Shown piece after piece: positions 34,001-43,474 of a DNA stretch of 64,000 nt. Each line of letters begins with the position of its first letter. The stretch's first letter is position 1. Position numbers and translations under genes: made by a program. The stretch is from an uncultured Bacillota bacterium (GTDB lineage Bacteria > Bacillota > Clostridia > Oscillospirales > Oscillospiraceae). The notes beneath the pieces were generated by a model that worked only from the letters and a program-made list of their open reading frames with translations, was not told the DNA's origin and did not search any database. The stretch spans positions 1 through 64,000 of the forward strand of contig CANPFP010000002.1 of the NCBI GenBank assembly GCA_947573385.1. Direction: 5' to 3'.

Positions 34001-36886
34001 GCGGAGGAGAAGCACTCCATTAAGCCGTTTACCACCGCGTTCTCCAAGGTGTATATGCGCAACACGGGCGTGGAGGAGCTGCCCGTGTGGAAAAGCGGCG
34101 TTGAATCCGGACAGCTGCCCTCTGACAAAAAGTTTGCCCGTAATGATATTACATTCCGGATGAGCCCCCAGTCCACGAAAAACACAGACCCCTCCAATAA
34201 ATTTGATATCCTGATCTACACCGATACCTCCATTGACTTCGACCTGTATTACCGGATTACCGACAAGGAGGGGAATGCCCTTGAAAAGAACGCGGCCAAC
34301 CCGGATTATGCGGATAATGTGTTCAAAGATCATACTACTGCGACAGGCCCTGATGAAAACGGCTGGTATTATTTAGGCAGCAAGACAAATGTGTGGGGCG
34401 GAGGCGGCGTGTCCATAGGCAAGGACTTCAACGGCTGCGAAAACAATGCCACCAAGGCATTCCCCGAGCTGAGAAACTTCAGCCAGGATTTGTACTATGA
34501 GTTTGTTATCTCCATTACCAAGAATGGCGAGCAGACGAAGTATGAAAATTTCAGCGACCCGGTAAAGCTGGATATTTACGTTGAAGCGGGCCGGAACTTT
34601 GCCATCGCCGGCCTGGCCGATGAGCTGGGCAGCCGGGAAGAGTTTGAGAACAATGGAATAGGGAGTGACAGAGGGGTTGCGAACATTGGCCTGAATCAGG
34701 ACAGCGGGGCCAACCATCTGGAAATTACAAAGCCCTTCACAAATACCAAGGAGCCTGAGTTCCAGAACAATGCCCCCTGGTTCAGCGAGGACAGCTCAGG
34801 GCAGCCCATCCGGTATGAGAATGTCGATAGCACTATGCCGACCTCTCTGGTGGGCGACACCTATGCCTATCTGTTCGTCAATCTGGACATCAAGGGAACG
34901 GTCCACTATGTTGTCTCGGAAAAAAGCCAGGGCCTGCCGCCGAGCCTGGAGGGTGTGGATTCGAAAGACATATGGGGCAAGGTTCCGACCAATGGCGAAT
35001 ATAAACAGCCGACTGAGAAGATTACGACCCCGGGAATTTCTACTATTGCGGAAAACAATAAGCTCCCCAATTCGGTATCCTCCGTCAAGGGCTCTGTAGC
35101 CTATCCGGTTGCGGGGGCGGACCAGCGTATTTATCTGACAGGATTAAAAGCCGAAACAGAGTATTACATCTACTTTGTTCTGGAGTCTGAAAAGAAAGGT
35201 AATTCGCCGGGAGAACGTTCCAAGGTCCACATCTTCAAGTTCAAAACTGCCAAGACCACGGCGCCGAGAATCCGGGTGGATGATCCGGCCACAGGTTCGG
35301 TTACTGTATATACAAGCTACGGCGACGCGAACAACACCGCCAATGTAGAAGCCGACCTGACCTGGCGAATCATGCAGAGCTATGAAGCGAATACTCTATT
35401 AAAGACTGCAGGGTCGTTTACCTTCGAAAAAGCTAAGGACACTAAAATTAAAGCCTATTATACACAAGCGGCCCAAGGTTTGAAAGAGGCGGATGGCACA
35501 AAAGATATTGGCGGCGTTGGCATTGATACCCTGTATGAGGCGCTGTGCACGGAGTATCATGCCGAAGATGTCTACACAGCGGCGGCGGACCTTGCAAAGG
35601 CGGAGTTTGGTACGAACTACAATGGCTATACGCTCTTTGATCTGTTTGCCTCCGACACGCAGAGGGCGAAAATACAGCGTATCATAGACCTGGGCGAAGG
35701 GGTAACACCGCTGAATAACGGCGAAGCCGAGACGAGACGGTCTGGCAGCTATACGACGGGGGTGTCGTGGATTTCGGGTCCGAACGCGAACATTAAGGAC
35801 CCGGAGAAGGGCACCTATCTCTTCCTGATAGCCGGACACAACCTTGGCAGCAACACCGGCAGCAGCGACTGGTCCTCCGTCAACAGCTTCCGGCTCCGCG
35901 ATAACGTCAAGTATACCAACAAGGACGCGCCGGCGCTGGTGGATCAGCCCGGCGGCGTCAAGGGCAGCGTTTTCGTTGATCCAACAAACCAAACCATTTC
36001 GGCCAGTGTGAGCCTGCTGTTTAATAAGGATGTGTACTGGAAAAAGGACAGCACTTACTATAAGGTAGACGCTACTAAGGGTACTTCACCAACTGGTGGC
36101 ACGGTTGGTATTATGTATGGCGCTGACAAGAATACGAATACTGACGCAGTTGTTACACCTTCGGGAGAAAATCCGGTGTTTTCCCTGAATTTCAGCAACA
36201 TTAAACGAAAGTCCTCGTATTTCACCCTTTTGGGCGGCGGCGGCGGTGCGATTGCGGCCAATGGCGGCGATACTGCCGGACCCATCCAGATTGCAATCAG
36301 CTACCGGGAAGTAGAAGAAAAAGTAACTGATGCGAGCGGCAACACAATAATCAATACCTATTGGGTGACATCGGGCAATGTCTCCTACAACGGACAGTAT
36401 GCTGAGCTGGATGGCGATCGCTATCTTATAGGTAGCAGACCAGCCTCTACCAGCACCAACGCCACCGCCCCGGTGCTGGGCAGCGTGGGCAAAACCGGGC
36501 CCGGCAACGGCGTTTACTACAACGCAACCATTTCGCTGCCCTACGACCAGGCGATCACCGTGAAAAACGCAAGCGGCACCACCGTCACCGGAAACGCCAT
36601 TTTGGGCGGGGCGAAGTATACGGTGGCCACGGGAGAGACTGACAGCCAAAGCAAACAGGTTACAGCATCGGTAAACGGCAGGATACTGACCATTCAGCTA
36701 AAGAGCGTGCCCTACGGCAGTATTAAGATCAACGGCTTGAAAATTTATGACAAGGCCACCGGAACGATGTATACACCGTGCGACCTGGAGATCAGCGTAA
36801 TCAAATCGACCAACACAAACAACCAGATGGGAACGTCTGTGATTGTTCCCAAGCTGCAGGTGAAGGTAAACGGTGTGGAAAAGTGA
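31052..36886 (+). CDS. Giant S-layer-homology surface protein
   Basis: 1944 residues with a signal peptide (LSLFLAAVLLFGLLPGLTVPAEA, cleavage about 39). Three SLH repeats lie at about 40-205 (YLDQLVDWGIIRPD..., DVAIAYTAGYMAG..., TAVDNYIVSGYPDNTFQP...), anchoring it to cell-wall polymer. The rest is a very long, beta-rich, Asn/Thr/Asp-rich region with several fibronectin-like or Ig-like segments (for example FRADFSGNKKGTVFWAVSS and VTGLTVAGSYYLSALLRD). No enzyme motif was seen. AAAGGAG precedes the ATG at 31052. Base composition from about 33.6 to 36.4 kb looks more AT-rich than neighbouring genes. Probable S-layer or adhesive protein, followed by a second SLH protein. Confidence 0.85.
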   Translation: MSHRTKTQSRTWRERALSLFLAAVLLFGLLPGLTVPAEAHWADGYLDQLVDWGIIRPDQTANPDAPLTRAEFMAIVNRAYGYTEAGPIPFTDVVSTDWFYDDVAIAYTAGYMAGTSATTASPNASLTREQAVCILGRNMMLESTAGESLAFTDSRNVSDWARGTIKTAVDNYIVSGYPDNTFQPLAAVSKAQMAVLITQCIGTPVSQSGTCELGGVFGNVTITSPDVTLRNTTISGNLYISGGVGLGGIKLENVNVLGRIIVSSSGESESGDASVIMRNVNAREMLVDNMRNKTVTIRADGITEIGNTIVRTSAYLEDNNTDDKGLLNISLEGEPGIRLTLAGRIKNVVNKTPQSTVQVAKGTVAKLTVDEKATNSTVQIDRNAEVKELNLDVGTNVIGEGDIGKLNVNAPGSVVTMLPDKIYIRPGLDASIGGIIMDSTAAEEGSTDPRLLSGYPAAKDIAPTSFRADFSGNKKGTVFWAVSSISDGSIGEEELINPPSYGSKAIQGGSVAAAAGNTVVNAQVTGLTVAGSYYLSALLRDEQGRTSPVKVISFSTPDNTVPAFAQGYPYMSRTTRDVAQVTVMPTKTCKLYYALLPQGAQAPTVNELKSAAVIGNLGYGVRDVTKNTEDVFTVNNQRLEELKNYVLYLWLTDVNGANSSAVQALPFVVPDETPPEFVVDLHVDGNAQETTVPVAATLNENGTIYWAVVEEGYNYPLPNMNSDPLSEDNEIDPETGNVVSSKLDSDYAKLCVKSGMGALARGQTAAQGRTEVKFNITGLKAEKAYDLYYLAQDTAGNYTIKVYKLEGGIHTKDVNGPVITQSFTSVPSRDDPNSPWASTDIVLEFSENIRCSASGEGKDFLSLYNNRNQSEVDMKLFLDALKTAIVLYRIDPESQTPEKVATKQDDPAPADDEWVVDYSKVTVATKGEGRIVVTFPGTESAPDNPAVKLANGEQYFFRFNFITDTSPEMNPVDRNNTSVDYINAEEKHSIKPFTTAFSKVYMRNTGVEELPVWKSGVESGQLPSDKKFARNDITFRMSPQSTKNTDPSNKFDILIYTDTSIDFDLYYRITDKEGNALEKNAANPDYADNVFKDHTTATGPDENGWYYLGSKTNVWGGGGVSIGKDFNGCENNATKAFPELRNFSQDLYYEFVISITKNGEQTKYENFSDPVKLDIYVEAGRNFAIAGLADELGSREEFENNGIGSDRGVANIGLNQDSGANHLEITKPFTNTKEPEFQNNAPWFSEDSSGQPIRYENVDSTMPTSLVGDTYAYLFVNLDIKGTVHYVVSEKSQGLPPSLEGVDSKDIWGKVPTNGEYKQPTEKITTPGISTIAENNKLPNSVSSVKGSVAYPVAGADQRIYLTGLKAETEYYIYFVLESEKKGNSPGERSKVHIFKFKTAKTTAPRIRVDDPATGSVTVYTSYGDANNTANVEADLTWRIMQSYEANTLLKTAGSFTFEKAKDTKIKAYYTQAAQGLKEADGTKDIGGVGIDTLYEALCTEYHAEDVYTAAADLAKAEFGTNYNGYTLFDLFASDTQRAKIQRIIDLGEGVTPLNNGEAETRRSGSYTTGVSWISGPNANIKDPEKGTYLFLIAGHNLGSNTGSSDWSSVNSFRLRDNVKYTNKDAPALVDQPGGVKGSVFVDPTNQTISASVSLLFNKDVYWKKDSTYYKVDATKGTSPTGGTVGIMYGADKNTNTDAVVTPSGENPVFSLNFSNIKRKSSYFTLLGGGGGAIAANGGDTAGPIQIAISYREVEEKVTDASGNTIINTYWVTSGNVSYNGQYAELDGDRYLIGSRPASTSTNATAPVLGSVGKTGPGNGVYYNATISLPYDQAITVKNASGTTVTGNAILGGAKYTVATGETDSQSKQVTASVNGRILTIQLKSVPYGSIKINGLKIYDKATGTMYTPCDLEISVIKSTNTNNQMGTSVIVPKLQVKVNGVEK

Positions 36887-36965
36887 TGAACCCCACGGGA
36901 GTGGGCCCCTGGTCCGCTCCCGCCGTTCCATGAAGTAAATTTGACCTCAAAAGGAGGGTTTCAGC

Positions 36966-39900
36966 GTGAAAACATCTCTGGGCCGCCGCTGGCTGTCGCT
37001 GCTGCTGACCGCTATTCTGTGCCTGAGTCTCGCCCCGGCAGCGTGGGCGGATGGGGAGGACAGCGGCGATAATCCCGATGATACGAATGAGCCGAAATCG
37101 GTTACCATTAACACAAAGTCACCCCTTTATACCATAAAGGGACTGTCCGCTACGCTCAGCGTTACCACCAAGCCGGAAGGGCAGGTTGTGGCGTGGGAGT
37201 CGGCGGATGAGGAAGTTGTCACGGTCAACAACTTTACAAAGGTGCTCAGCGCCCACAAGCCCGGCGAGACGACCGTCACCGCCTATCTGGAGAACGATCC
37301 GTCCGTGAAATCAGAGCCCTTGACGGTAGTCGTCAGCGGCATCGAAATTGTGAAGGACCCCCTCCCGGTGGACGAGAACGGCATGACCGATCTGGACGGG
37401 GTTGTGCAGTGTTACGGCGATGCCAGACAGAGCACCTTGAGCTTCAGCACCCGAGACAGCTACACCGCGGAAATAATCGGGACAGGCAAGAATGCGCGGG
37501 TGAAGGGCCTGCGGGTGGGAACGGCTACCATTGAGGTCCGTGCCAACGAAGGAAAATATATTGAAACCTTCACCGTCCAGGTGGAGCCCGACCCCAGCAC
37601 GCTGGTGGACGGAGGAAAGCTGGGGAGGAACGACACCCTGCCTTTCACCGAGCTGTATGGCGATTTCAGCAGCCAGCTGGCCGGGAAGGTGACCTATATC
37701 ACCGGCCTGATGGTGTCCTCCACCGCCCAGGGTACGCTGTATTACAAATACAACTCCGAGGCCGAGCCCGGCGCCGGTGTGGCTCAGATTGAAAACTACT
37801 ATGTTCGCAATGTCAAGCCGGGCCAGCGGGACATCCGGGATGTCACCTTTGTGCCGAAAACCACCTTTGTCGGCGGCGAGGTGACCATCAGCTACACCGC
37901 CATTACCGAGGACGGAGGGAATTACTCCTGCAAAATCACCATTGAGGTGGAGCCGGGGGGCGGCGGCGGAGAAGGCAGCGCCGACAACATTACCCTGGAC
38001 ACCAAGTACAATTCCGCTGTCCAGTTTGACGCCAACGAGTTTGACCGGGTGTGCAAGGAGCGCACCGGCGCCAGCTTGAACTACGTCACCTTTGCCACGC
38101 CGCCCGTCCGCCAGGGTACGCTGTATACCAACTACTCCGGCACGAGTGACTATGGCCGGCCTGTCTCCACCACCACTCAGTACAGATACCGTGACCTGGA
38201 CGATATCTGGTTTGTCCCCGCACCCGGCTACACGGGACCGGTGACTATTTACTACACCGGCCGCAGCACGGGCAGTCCGGGCAAAACCTATACCGGTCAG
38301 GTGGTTATTAAGGTGGCCCAGGAGAACTCAGGCGCGAACATCGGCGGACTGAGCTACAGCATCACCACAGGCGGTACGGTCCGCTTTGACGACGAGGATT
38401 TTAACGACTACTGTCACGATGTGCTGGACAGCTACCAGAACATCAGTTTTCTCCAGTTCACTGCCATGCCAAGCCGAAGCGAGGGCGTGCTGTACTACGA
38501 CTATCGCTCCACCGCCAGTACCGGCACCCCGGCCGCCCCAGGGACGGTCTACTACTACGGCACCCGCACCCCGCGGCTGGACCGGCTCACCTTTGTGGCG
38601 GCGGAGAACTTTATCGGCACGGTGCGTATTCCCTTCAGCGCCCAGAGCACCGACGGCACCACCTTCTCCGGCAATGTGGAGATCAACGTCCGGGGGGGCG
38701 TAGGCTCCGGGGATATCCAATACACCTGTACGCCGGGCCGCTCGGTGCGCTTTGACGACACCCACTTCAACAGGCTGTCCCGGGATCTGACCGGCAGCGC
38801 CTTGAACTATGTGATGTTCCAAAACCTGCCCGGCAGCTCAGACGGTACGCTGTATTACAACAACAGCTCAGCCCGGACCAATACCCGTTATTATAACGGC
38901 AGCAGCAATCCCCGCATCGACAACCTGACCTTCCGAGCTTCCAACAGCTTCTCTGCGGTGGATATCCCCTTCACTGGCTACGCCACCGACGGCAGCAGCT
39001 TTAACGGGGTGATTACCATCTCGTCCGACGGTACCTCCGCCGGCAGCGGCGGCAACATCCGCTACTCCACCGACTCCAAGTCCGCTGCGGTCTTTGACAG
39101 GGATGACTTTGACGATCTTTCCCAATGGGAGACCGACCGGGATATCAGTTCCGTCCGCTTTGAGATTCCCAGCTCCAGCCAGGGCTCGCTGTACCGGAAT
39201 TACCGCTCCAGCTCCAGCCAGGGCACCCGGATCACCTCTTCCACCTCCATCTCCGCCAGCGACCTGGACCGGGTGGCCTTCGTCCCTGCCAGCGGCTATA
39301 GCGGAACAGTCTACATCGACTTTAGGGCAACGGCCACCGGCAATGGAGGCAACTTTAACGGAACGGTGGAGATTGACGTGGATCGGGCTACAGCGGATGT
39401 TACGGTGCGCTACTCCACCCGGACCGAGCCGGTGGACTTCCGGTCCAGCGATTTCGCCCTGAGCGGCCGCAGCCTGAGCAGCATTCGGTTTGGCTCCATG
39501 CCCTCCTCCAACGAGGGTTATCTGTATTATCAATACATCAATTCATCAAACTACGGCCGGCAGGCCAGCACCGGGACCACCTACCGGGTCAGCGGCAGCA
39601 ATTTGATTTCCGACCTGACCTTTGTCCCGCGGGTGGGCTACAGCGGAACGGTGTCCATCCCGTACACTGGAACGAACTCCAATGGCTCCACCTTCGATGG
39701 CGAGGTGCTGATTACGGTTTCGTCCAGTTACAATTCCCGCTATTTCAACGATATGGCGGGCTACAGCGCGGCCCAGCAGGCGGCGGTGGACTACCTCTAT
39801 GACCACAACATTACCCGGGGCCTGAGCACGGGCCAGTATGGGCCGGAGAGCCATATCCGCCGGGGTGACTTTGCCCGGATGGTCTATATAGCCTTTGGCC

Positions 39901-40286
39901 TGAGCCCCAGCGGGACCTCTGGCACCTTCTATGACGTGCCCTACGGCGCCTATTATGCCGAAGCAGTAAATACCCTGGCGGCCTGGGGTATTGTAAGCGG
40001 TACAGGAGGGGGATACTTCTCCCCTGACAGCGCCCTTACCCGGCAGGACGCTATCTGTATCGTGCAGCGGGCTATGCGCGCGACAGGCTGGAATGTGGAC
40101 GATGGCAGTACCAGTGTTCTGTACGCCTACGGCGACGGCAGCAGTGTCTCCGGCTATGCGCAGAAGGCCATGGCCTTTGCCGTCCAGCGGGGTTACCTGC
40201 CCACCAGCGGCGGCCGGCTCAGCCCCACACAGCCCTTGACCAGGGTGGACATGGCGGAAATTATACACCGGGTTTTGACCTATTAA
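36966..40286 (+). CDS. SLH-domain surface protein with six internal repeats
   Basis: 1106 residues. Signal peptide (LSLLLTAILCLSLAPAAWA), then a bacterial Ig-like (Big2) domain at about 42-125 (KGLSATLSVTTKPEGQVVAW). Six diverged copies of a 100-110 residue module follow at about 215-920, each with a G(T/V/S)LYxxY core, a DxxxFVP segment and an ending such as GxxFxGxVxIxV. Three C-terminal SLH repeats lie at about 925-1106. The GTG start follows AAAGGAGG. It follows the giant SLH protein by 79 bp and has a strong terminator. Probably a wall-anchored fibre or adhesin. Confidence 0.87.
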   Translation: MKTSLGRRWLSLLLTAILCLSLAPAAWADGEDSGDNPDDTNEPKSVTINTKSPLYTIKGLSATLSVTTKPEGQVVAWESADEEVVTVNNFTKVLSAHKPGETTVTAYLENDPSVKSEPLTVVVSGIEIVKDPLPVDENGMTDLDGVVQCYGDARQSTLSFSTRDSYTAEIIGTGKNARVKGLRVGTATIEVRANEGKYIETFTVQVEPDPSTLVDGGKLGRNDTLPFTELYGDFSSQLAGKVTYITGLMVSSTAQGTLYYKYNSEAEPGAGVAQIENYYVRNVKPGQRDIRDVTFVPKTTFVGGEVTISYTAITEDGGNYSCKITIEVEPGGGGGEGSADNITLDTKYNSAVQFDANEFDRVCKERTGASLNYVTFATPPVRQGTLYTNYSGTSDYGRPVSTTTQYRYRDLDDIWFVPAPGYTGPVTIYYTGRSTGSPGKTYTGQVVIKVAQENSGANIGGLSYSITTGGTVRFDDEDFNDYCHDVLDSYQNISFLQFTAMPSRSEGVLYYDYRSTASTGTPAAPGTVYYYGTRTPRLDRLTFVAAENFIGTVRIPFSAQSTDGTTFSGNVEINVRGGVGSGDIQYTCTPGRSVRFDDTHFNRLSRDLTGSALNYVMFQNLPGSSDGTLYYNNSSARTNTRYYNGSSNPRIDNLTFRASNSFSAVDIPFTGYATDGSSFNGVITISSDGTSAGSGGNIRYSTDSKSAAVFDRDDFDDLSQWETDRDISSVRFEIPSSSQGSLYRNYRSSSSQGTRITSSTSISASDLDRVAFVPASGYSGTVYIDFRATATGNGGNFNGTVEIDVDRATADVTVRYSTRTEPVDFRSSDFALSGRSLSSIRFGSMPSSNEGYLYYQYINSSNYGRQASTGTTYRVSGSNLISDLTFVPRVGYSGTVSIPYTGTNSNGSTFDGEVLITVSSSYNSRYFNDMAGYSAAQQAAVDYLYDHNITRGLSTGQYGPESHIRRGDFARMVYIAFGLSPSGTSGTFYDVPYGAYYAEAVNTLAAWGIVSGTGGGYFSPDSALTRQDAICIVQRAMRATGWNVDDGSTSVLYAYGDGSSVSGYAQKAMAFAVQRGYLPTSGGRLSPTQPLTRVDMAEIIHRVLTY

Positions 40287-40292
40287 AGGCGA

Positions 40293-40331
40293 AAACATCC
40301 CCGACCGACGGTCGGGGATGTTTTTTGTCAA
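40293..40331 (+). terminator. Terminator after the SLH genes
   Basis: Stem AACATCCCCGACC / GGTCGGGGATGTT with a 3-nt loop and a T run. Confidence 0.9.
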
Positions 40332-42475
40332 AAACGGTGGACCCATCCGGATGAAAACCAGACCGGGGCCAGCCAGGTGAGCATATAGACCAGCAGATTC
40401 AGGGGGGACAGGGATGTGTAGGCCCCCACCGAGGTGAGATAGGCGGCCAGTGCCATGCCCAGCAGGGAGCCAGCACAGCACAGCACCGCGCCCAGCCGGG
40501 TTGCCCATCGCAGCCGCTTGGCGGCGGTGATGGCCTCGGCAAAGGGGAGCAGGCCCTCCCGGCACAGCAGAGCGGTGAGAACGCCGTCATGCTCCTGGTC
40601 CGGGTCAGACAGCTCCCGCCGGCGTTCCACCGGAGGAAAAGCCATCTTTTCCGCTGCCAGCTTGAAGCGCTGGTGGAGCATGGCGGGAATCAGGTTAAAA
40701 TCCCGGGTGGCCAGCACCGGCTCCACCCGTTCCATCATCAGAGACTCCAGAGCGGGAAATACGGTGTCAGGCAAGGTGTAGCTCAGGGCAAAAATGCCGG
40801 CCAACTTGCCGTCGATGGCGCAGAAAACAGCATTTTTTACGTTAAGTCCCTGGGGCAGGCGGATTTCCATCAGCTTCATGAATGCGGCGGAGCCCACCAG
40901 CACCTGGTCGCCCCGGATGTTGGCGGACAGGCCGCCGCCCTCGTGGCATTGCAGGCCTTCGGACCGGCGCATCAGTCCGCCCATGGACCGCAGGTGGTTG
41001 TGGAGCAGGGTGGTCAGGCCGCTGCCCGAGTCCCGGATGAGGGTGGCGGTATAGGCCATCACCCGTTCGGCGGGGTAGTCGGACATGACCTTGTAGCCGT
41101 TAAGCTCCACATAGCCGGGAGGGAAGAGATCGCCGTCAGTAATCAAAACACAGCAGCCCTTGCGGGAGGCGGCCACCCCCGGCCAGCCGGCCAGGGAGGC
41201 CCCGTTGGGAGCCAGACGCCGGATTACCTTGTGAAAGGAACGGCCATAAGCGAGCGCTCCTCCAAAGGCAGCGGTAGCAGAAAAGAGGGCGGACAGGGAC
41301 CAGATGAGACGTTCGGGATGTCCGCCGCCGGTGGAAGCCATCAGGGCAAAAACCACATCTCCTACGGCGAGCAGGGGACAAAACCGGCGAAAAATACGCT
41401 GAGCGCCGTCGTCAGACTGAATCTGGCTTCCGAAATCCTCCTGACTGCCAGACCACTTGGCATAGGTGTCCTTGTCACTCCACTTGCCCCCGTCCAGGGT
41501 GACCCGGTAAGGGGTGGCTGAGGAGGAAGCGGTGCGGCAGGCCAGCCGCAGGGCGCACTTTTTATGGTAGGAGCCGTGAAGCAGGAAAAACAGACACGCC
41601 AAACATACCAGAGAGTAGGGCAGCCGCTGGGGCGGCTCGTCAGCCATGGCCAGTTGGGCCCCGTCGGCCAGGGTAAAGATACAGGCAAAGGCGGCCAAGG
41701 TATCCATGCCGAATTTCAGAAAACAGGCTCGGACTATGCCGGCCGTCAGCGTGTCGGCGGCCAGCAGAACGCCAACGGCAAGCAGGCCTGTGGAGAGGGC
41801 ACACTGAAGCTGGGGCTGGTTCAGCTGTTCCGGGAGGGCGAGACCGGTTATAGGGGCCAGGGACTGAATCAGGGCCGCGGCAGCCAGAAGGAAAACCAGA
41901 AGACCGCGGGTCCGCATCCATTTCAGTCCCTTGCCATACCGCCGGGCCAGCTCTGAGGGGGGGGTGTCAGGGGGCGGAGGTTCCTGACGCCTGGGCCGCG
42001 GCCGGGAGGGGGGCTCGTCGTCGATTTCCTCCTGGTCGGTGCCGGGGATGAGACGCTCCAGGCGGCGGACCTCCTCCTTGTCGATGGATTCGTCCTCCTC
42101 AAACATGTGGTCGGCGTAGTGGTCCGCTCTCCGGTTCAGGTCGTGGACGAGGGCGGACAGGCGGTTCCTCTTTTTAGGAAAGGGGGTGATTCGGGAGACC
42201 TCCTCCAGGATATCGTCCTCTGGGGGCTCGTCCTCTGAAAACGGTTCCTCTTCCAAAAACGGTTCCTCCGCTGAATCTGCTTCCGGGTCATCCGGGGGCG
42301 GGGCGGTCCGCCTGCCGGGGAAGGCAACCACATTGCCCGGGACTTTGTCTGAAGAGGGATGGCCGTACTCGGCGAGAATATCGTCCAGGGTGAAGTCCCC
42401 GCCGTCGGCGTCTCCGATCAGCGACTTGATGTCGATGAGCTCGCCTTTATTCTGTTTGTTTTCTTGGTCGCTCAT
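40328..42475 (-). CDS. Degenerate P-type-ATPase-like membrane protein
   Basis: 715 residues. The first 165 are acidic, Pro-rich and cytoplasmic. Membrane segments follow at about 183-300 and 365-410, then a soluble region and two C-terminal helices. The soluble region resembles the nucleotide-binding and HAD parts of metal P-type ATPases (QVLVGSAAFMKLMEIRLPQG; FCAIDGKLAGIFALSYTLPD), and the final helices match the family layout. However, the DKTGT phosphorylation motif is missing (VLITDGDLFPPG near the expected place), as is the late GDGxND motif. It is probably not a pump. The neighbouring rlmB gives no functional clue. Confidence 0.6.
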   Translation of the reverse strand: MSDQENKQNKGELIDIKSLIGDADGGDFTLDDILAEYGHPSSDKVPGNVVAFPGRRTAPPPDDPEADSAEEPFLEEEPFSEDEPPEDDILEEVSRITPFPKKRNRLSALVHDLNRRADHYADHMFEEDESIDKEEVRRLERLIPGTDQEEIDDEPPSRPRPRRQEPPPPDTPPSELARRYGKGLKWMRTRGLLVFLLAAAALIQSLAPITGLALPEQLNQPQLQCALSTGLLAVGVLLAADTLTAGIVRACFLKFGMDTLAAFACIFTLADGAQLAMADEPPQRLPYSLVCLACLFFLLHGSYHKKCALRLACRTASSSATPYRVTLDGGKWSDKDTYAKWSGSQEDFGSQIQSDDGAQRIFRRFCPLLAVGDVVFALMASTGGGHPERLIWSLSALFSATAAFGGALAYGRSFHKVIRRLAPNGASLAGWPGVAASRKGCCVLITDGDLFPPGYVELNGYKVMSDYPAERVMAYTATLIRDSGSGLTTLLHNHLRSMGGLMRRSEGLQCHEGGGLSANIRGDQVLVGSAAFMKLMEIRLPQGLNVKNAVFCAIDGKLAGIFALSYTLPDTVFPALESLMMERVEPVLATRDFNLIPAMLHQRFKLAAEKMAFPPVERRRELSDPDQEHDGVLTALLCREGLLPFAEAITAAKRLRWATRLGAVLCCAGSLLGMALAAYLTSVGAYTSLSPLNLLVYMLTWLAPVWFSSGWVHRF

Positions 42476-42491
42476 GAAAGGGACTCCTTGG

Positions 42492-43274
42492 TCAGTTCAT
42501 TCTCTGTCTTACCGCCTCATACAGCAGCACCGCGGCGGCGGCGGATGCGTTGAGGGAGTTGATTTTGCCGAACATGGGGATGGAGACGGTGAAGTCGCAG
42601 GTCTCCTCCACCAGCCGGCCCAGGCCGGAGCCCTCGCTGCCGATCACGATGGCGGCGGGCCCCTTCAGGTCGGCCTGATACAGGGGGGTGGACCCGTCCA
42701 TGGCGGCCCCGAAGACCCAGACCCCCTCCGCCTTCAGCTCCTTGAGTAGGGCGGGCAGGTTGGGCACCCGGGCCACGGGGACGTGGGCCACCGCCCCGGC
42801 GGAGGTTTTGCCCACAATGGCGGTGAGACCGGCGGACCGGCGCTTGGGGATAATCACCCCGTGGGCTCCGGCGGCGTCGGCGGTGCGGATCACCGCCCCC
42901 AGGTTGTGGGGGTCGCTGAGCTCGTCGCACACCACAATGAGGGGCTTTTCCCCCTTCTCCCGGGCGGCGTTGAGGATATCGTCCACACTGGCATACTCCC
43001 GGACGGCGGCCTGGGCGATCACGCCCTGATGGGAGTGGGTGCGGCTCATGTTGTCCAGCTTGCGCCGGTCGGCGTCCACCACCACGATGCCCTTTTCCCG
43101 GGCGGCGGAGGCGATGTGGCCCAGGGCGGCGTCGGTCTCACCCTTGGCGATGAAGATTTTGTCGATGGTCACCCCGGCCCGCAGGGCCTCGGTGACTGCG
43201 TTGCGGCCCTCAATAATGCCGTCGTTCTCCTGCTCCACAGGGGCGGAGCGGCGCAGAGGGGGACGTTTATTCAT
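42492..43274 (-). CDS. rlmB: 23S rRNA (guanosine-2'-O-)-methyltransferase RlmB (SpoU family)
   Basis: 260 residues. N-terminal substrate-binding domain (IIEGRNAVTEALRAG) and C-terminal SPOUT knot with the motifs NLGAVIRTADAAGAHGVI (1), VIGSEGSGLGRLV (2) and IPMFGKINSLNASAAAAVLL (3). The third is the SAM-binding trefoil. It methylates a conserved 23S guanosine near the peptidyl-transferase centre. Lies 16 bp upstream of the P-type-ATPase-like gene on the same strand. Confidence 0.93.
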   Translation of the reverse strand: MNKRPPLRRSAPVEQENDGIIEGRNAVTEALRAGVTIDKIFIAKGETDAALGHIASAAREKGIVVVDADRRKLDNMSRTHSHQGVIAQAAVREYASVDDILNAAREKGEKPLIVVCDELSDPHNLGAVIRTADAAGAHGVIIPKRRSAGLTAIVGKTSAGAVAHVPVARVPNLPALLKELKAEGVWVFGAAMDGSTPLYQADLKGPAAIVIGSEGSGLGRLVEETCDFTVSIPMFGKINSLNASAAAAVLLYEAVRQRMN

Positions 43275-43397
43275 AGGTATCCAGTCCTTCCAGTGTCGAA
43301 ATTACATATAAAATATATTTTACCACATTTACGGGCTGGTGGGAAGTGAAAATTTAAAGGTCACAGAAAGTTTACCGGAAGTTTACACGGTATTTTC

Positions 43398-43426
43398 TTG
43401 TTTTTATTTCCCGACTGTGGTATGAT
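43398..43426 (+). promoter_or_regulatory. Promoter of ftsH
   Basis: TTGTTT (43398-43403), 17-bp spacer, TATGAT (43421-43426). Confidence 0.65.
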
Positions 43427-43474
43427 ACCCTTTGACCTGTTTTGTATTATGCAGAAAATTGGAGGTACGCTCCT

